A stretch of 64,000 nucleotides of DNA from Niastella sp. (lineage in GTDB: Bacteria > Bacteroidota > Bacteroidia > Chitinophagales > Chitinophagaceae). A program made the position numbers and the translations under genes. Below, in pieces: positions 61,197 to 64,000 of the stretch (its first letter is position 1; every line of letters starts with the position of its first letter). The notes beneath the pieces are model-generated. The model was not told the DNA's origin. It made no database searches and saw only the letters and a list, made by a program, of their open reading frames with translations. Location of the stretch: positions 1 through 64,000 of the forward strand of contig JAGIBF010000030.1 in the NCBI GenBank assembly GCA_017744515.1, read 5' to 3'.

Positions 61197-62147
61197 CTAT
61201 TTGGCCAGTATCCTCATCTGGTCATCCTTATTTTTCATCAGGATCGGCAGGTACTTTAGCAACAGATCATCTTTGATCAATCCGCCTTCATTAAAGAAAT
61301 TCCTGCTGAGCAAGCCGTCTTCCTGCAACACCCGCATCCAATCAATAAATTCCGATGTGGATGGCTTTTTGTTGATGTTGGGAAATTCGTGGAAATAGAA
61401 AAAATCACTGATTCTGTTCTGGATGGTCACATAATCTTCCTCCGACAGGTTAAGCCTTCTAAGGATGATCTCATATAGCCGCTGTTTCGACGGAAAGTCA
61501 ATATGGTAATATATACACCTCCGTAGAAAGGCGTCCGGAAGGTTCTTTTCAAAATTACTGGTGAGAATAACAATGATATTTTGCTTTTGGGCAGCTTCTA
61601 TGATCTTTACTTTTCTGTTGATCTCTTTGATCTCAAATTCGTAATTCTCTATTTCATTGAGCAAGTCGTTGGGAAAGTCCCGGGAAGCCTTGTCTATTTC
61701 ATCGATCAGCACCACACTACCTTTCCCTTCTGCAGCTGTTATATTGCTTTTGTCCAGTATAGATTCACTGATCCCTACTCCATCCCTGCCAATGGCATGG
61801 GCTATTGCCAACCCTAATGCTTTGAGCTGAATAAAATCCTCCGCCTTTTTTCCTGAGTCTCCATGCGTTTCACGAAAATGAGCAATGGCATCATAGCTAT
61901 AGAAGAGGTCCTGCGCTATGCTGCTTGTTTTGGTATTGTAGACAAATGGTAAAGGATGGAAGTTGTTTGTTTTTGATAAGTGATCAGCCACCCAATAGGC
62001 AAACTGGGTCTTACCGGTTCCTGGCTCCCCGGTTATCAACAGCGGCCTTTTAAGCGTGTAAGCAACCTCCATGGCATTTAATAGCGATGTAGACGGCAAA
62101 TAATTTTCAGCCTTGTCATCAATAACAATATTCTTTAATTTAAGCAT
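61197..62147 (-). CDS. MoxR-family AAA+ ATPase, 316 aa
   Basis: AAA+ ATPase of the MoxR type, usually a chaperone that works with vWA-domain proteins. Walker A GEPGTGKT at residues 40-47, Walker B VVLIDE at 145-150, sensor 1 TSN at 196-198 and the Arg pair 209-210 in AFLRRC (arginine finger region) are all intact, so it should hydrolyse ATP. A long insert between Walker A and B (DLFYSYDAIAHFRETHGDSG...) is normal for MoxR. It sits between the degenerate NTPase-like gene (16-base gap) and the large vWA-like gene (33-base gap), transcribed in the same direction. Confidence 0.9.
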   Translation of the reverse strand: MLKLKNIVIDDKAENYLPSTSLLNAMEVAYTLKRPLLITGEPGTGKTQFAYWVADHLSKTNNFHPLPFVYNTKTSSIAQDLFYSYDAIAHFRETHGDSGKKAEDFIQLKALGLAIAHAIGRDGVGISESILDKSNITAAEGKGSVVLIDEIDKASRDFPNDLLNEIENYEFEIKEINRKVKIIEAAQKQNIIVILTSNFEKNLPDAFLRRCIYYHIDFPSKQRLYEIILRRLNLSEEDYVTIQNRISDFFYFHEFPNINKKPSTSEFIDWMRVLQEDGLLSRNFFNEGGLIKDDLLLKYLPILMKNKDDQMRILAK

Positions 62148-62163
62148 GGTAAGATATTATCGT

Positions 62164-63024
62164 TTAACTCCTTGGGGTTTTATTCTTATCAGCTACAAGC
62201 TGTCTTAAACGTGTTGCTACTTCACGCATATTCATTTCAAAATCCGGAATGTCATCCTCCACTTTAAGCAAATCAAGCACTGTTGACATAAGACCTTGTT
62301 GATGAAAATATTTCTTCAGATAGTAGTTGATCTCTGCAGGGTCCTGCACCTTCAATTCGTTGTGTATCCACCTCATGACATCCGTTTTGTTTATCAGCCC
62401 GGGTTTCTCCAGATCGAGTGTCCTTTCAAAAAGGTCAGCAAACAGACTATATACCTCCTTGTTTTCCTGAAAATTGCTTTTTCCCTGTATCTGGATCATC
62501 GAATGCACTATAACAGGATATTGCTTTAATCCTTCCCGAAGTTCTTTATTGAACAGGATCAACATTTCCTGTAGCTCTTTGCAAACCTGGTTATCTCTTA
62601 ACTCTTCTATATCAAATTCGAAAACGATCAGGACATTGGGGATCTGGTGCTGGTGCAGACAGGCAAGCAAGTCTTTAAACGATTGCCAGTTATTTTCCGG
62701 TCGTGGTTTGTCGACCCTTGTAAATTCTTTCAGGCCCCGGGCCATATCATGCAGGATGCGCTTGACGGTCTTAGGCCGTTCAAGACTACTTCTCAGTGAG
62801 GCTGCTGTTAAGATTACCAGCGGACATGGATTATCCAGTTCCAGCCCGGCCATTCTTTCGGCAAAGCTCCTGGGCACATCGGATGCATTAGCATAGCAAA
62901 TGCTCCAGATAATAGCACCTGTTGACTTGTCAATATTGCTGATGTGGGTAATGTATTTCTTTACCAGCTTTTTTCGATCACCTATATTTTGAAGGGCGAG
63001 GTCGGAAATAAGTCCATTATACAT
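62164..63024 (-). CDS. Degenerate NTPase-like (inactive STAND-like) protein of the MoxR operon, 286 aa
   Basis: No signal or membrane segment; cytosolic. Strands NVLIVFEFD (130-138) and YPVIVHSMIQIQ (169-180), separated by a helix, look like the Walker B and sensor strands of a STAND-type NTPase, and NNWQSFKDLLACLHQH precedes them, but no Walker A motif is present. The C-terminal 100 residues are helical. The assignment as an inactive STAND partner rests on this layout and on the MoxR neighbour, not on a search. The ATG at 63024 is used. First gene of the operon. Confidence 0.5.
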   Translation of the reverse strand: MYNGLISDLALQNIGDRKKLVKKYITHISNIDKSTGAIIWSICYANASDVPRSFAERMAGLELDNPCPLVILTAASLRSSLERPKTVKRILHDMARGLKEFTRVDKPRPENNWQSFKDLLACLHQHQIPNVLIVFEFDIEELRDNQVCKELQEMLILFNKELREGLKQYPVIVHSMIQIQGKSNFQENKEVYSLFADLFERTLDLEKPGLINKTDVMRWIHNELKVQDPAEINYYLKKYFHQQGLMSTVLDLLKVEDDIPDFEMNMREVATRLRQLVADKNKTPRS

Positions 63025-63191
63025 CAAGGGCAACTGTTTACCTGCTCAAGTTATTTTTTTTTCTTTATTTCCGTTAGTTTTTATGGTGCATCCTATTCCT
63101 AAATTGACTTAAAGCATATCCTTCTTTCGGCTATTGGTGCGCGCAGCACACACATATTAAAATTCACATATATCAATCCCCGCCTTTATAG

Positions 63192-63249
63192 CTATTTCCC
63201 GGGCTGTCGGTTTTGTTCTATTTCCCCGGAACAGGCGGAAATAGCTTTG
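63192..63249 (+). promoter_or_regulatory. Promoter region of the NmrA-like gene with repeated CTATTTCC
   Basis: TAGCTTTG (63242-63249) matches the -7 consensus. CTATTTCCC occurs at 63192 and 63218 in direct orientation, and GGAAATAG (63237-63244), its inverse, overlaps the -7 box; AGCTATTTCC and GGAAATAGCT form a 10-bp inverted pair. A regulator binding here would affect this gene. Confidence 0.5.
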
Positions 63250-63265
63250 TTGAAAATTAAACATC

Positions 63266-64000
63266 ATGACAACAAGCAGCACAACAAACAGGATACTCGT
63301 ACTCGGTAGCACAGGCAAAACCGGCAGCAGGGTTTTTCAACAATTAAAAGCAAAAGGCCTGAACCTGCGCCCCGGCTCACGGTCAGCAGCCATCCCCTTC
63401 GATTGGGAAGATGAATCGACCTGGGCGCCCGTATTAAAGGACATAGATGCAGTTTTTGTTTCTTATCAACCGGATCTGGCAGTACCTGCGGCCGTTACTG
63501 CGATTGAGAAGTTCAGCAAACTGGCAGTAGCAAATGGCGCTAAAAAGCTGGTATTACTCTCCGGCCGTGGCGAACCGGAAGCCCAGGCCTGCGAACAACA
63601 GATCATTAATGCCGGCGTGGACTATACCATCATCCGCGCAAGCTGGTTTTGCCAGAACTTCAGTGAGGGTTACCTGGTTGAATCTATCATAGCAGGTCAT
63701 GTAGCATTGCCGGTGCCTCCAATGGGGGAACCCTTCATCGACATCGACGATATTGCAGAAATCGCAGTGGAAGCGTTGACGAACGACAAACACAATGGGC
63801 AGATCTATGAAGTAACCGGACCACAATTATTGACGTTTGAAGAAGCTGTAAACGAGATAGCACGCGCTACCGGCAAACCCATACAATACCAGCATATTCC
63901 CATGGAAGAATATAAAGCCTTGTTGAAGGAATTCAACATCCCCCAGGTGTATATAGGACTGCTCAGCTACCTGTTTAGCGAGATACTTGATGGAAGGAAC
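63266..64000 (+). CDS. NmrA-like NAD(P)-binding protein, partial (245 residues, runs off the window)
   Basis: The start ATG at 63266 gives a Rossmann fold with the glycine motif LVLGSTGKTG near residues 11-20, then a strand with SGRGEPEA and ASWFCQNFSEGYLVE, IDIDDIAEIAVEAL and QIYEVTGPQLLTFEEAV. This is the NmrA/ergot-alkaloid-biosynthesis-like type of short-chain dehydrogenase, often with NADPH as a redox sensor. There is no stop before the right end, so the C-terminus is missing. Divergent from the MoxR operon. Confidence 0.85.
   Translation, partial: MTTSSTTNRILVLGSTGKTGSRVFQQLKAKGLNLRPGSRSAAIPFDWEDESTWAPVLKDIDAVFVSYQPDLAVPAAVTAIEKFSKLAVANGAKKLVLLSGRGEPEAQACEQQIINAGVDYTIIRASWFCQNFSEGYLVESIIAGHVALPVPPMGEPFIDIDDIAEIAVEALTNDKHNGQIYEVTGPQLLTFEEAVNEIARATGKPIQYQHIPMEEYKALLKEFNIPQVYIGLLSYLFSEILDGRN

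Overview
The window looks like a chromosomal segment of a Bacteroidota bacterium, most likely a Chitinophagaceae relative. I judge this from several signs: -7 boxes of the TAnnTTTG type, absence of Shine-Dalgarno sequences before most starts, an orphan type IX secretion C-terminal domain, DUF6702/HupE/M1-peptidase and DUF3857 gene sets, and a translation gene order infA-rpmJ-rpsM-rpsK-rpsD-rpoA-rplQ followed by carA. No database search was run; all family names come from reading the translations.

Layout. 0.6-9.4 kb: a small hypothetical gene, a family 2 glycosyltransferase, an HTH regulator, a secreted repeat protein and a cassette of two DUF3857 transglutaminase-like proteins (the second lacks the catalytic triad) plus an outer-membrane barrel protein. 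9.5-12.6 kb: xseA-xseB, a DUF1016 PDDEXK nuclease gene carrying three copies of a palindrome, and tRNA-Val(GAC). 12.7-22.5 kb: metabolic and housekeeping genes (dienelactone hydrolase, cell-wall amidase, proline dehydrogenase, dipeptide epimerase, acyl-CoA thioesterase, PlsC-like acyltransferase, SIMPL protein, mutS). 22.6-29.6 kb: a T9SS-domain remnant, a DUF1624-type membrane protein, an alpha-amylase lipoprotein overlapping a gluconokinase, a cysteine desulfurase and a MORN-like protein. 29.8-31.7 kb: an SPFH / membrane protein / Arc-like repressor operon with a striking candidate operator, then a free-standing 26-residue membrane micropeptide. 31.9-43.1 kb: M1 metallopeptidase, HupE/UreJ and DUF6702 genes, a lipoprotein esterase, a cluster of small membrane genes with a frameshifted DUF2071 gene, a CorC/hemolysin protein, PAP2 phosphatase and an LTA-synthase-like sulfatase. 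43.4-51.3 kb: glmM, a parvulin, aroQ, carA and the alpha ribosomal operon. 51.4-58.2 kb: a hypothetical protein, a TetR-MFS efflux module, a lipoprotein, an aldo/keto reductase and a TonB-receptor-like barrel. 58.3-63.0 kb: a three-gene operon of a degenerate NTPase-like protein, a MoxR AAA+ ATPase and a 955-residue three-TM protein with a vWA-like domain; this is the most system-like locus here. The window ends inside an NmrA-type NAD(P)-binding protein gene.

A second theme runs through the non-coding DNA. Intergenic gaps, often beginning exactly at a stop codon, carry degenerate tandem arrays of 7-bp (AGTnnnn, GTCnGAn, AGCTnTT) or 8-bp (GTTGAnAn, GTCnGGAA) units resembling the STRR repeats known from cyanobacteria, plus dispersed families built on ACACGAATT and CTTCGACAGG. 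Such repeats sit even inside the alpha ribosomal operon.
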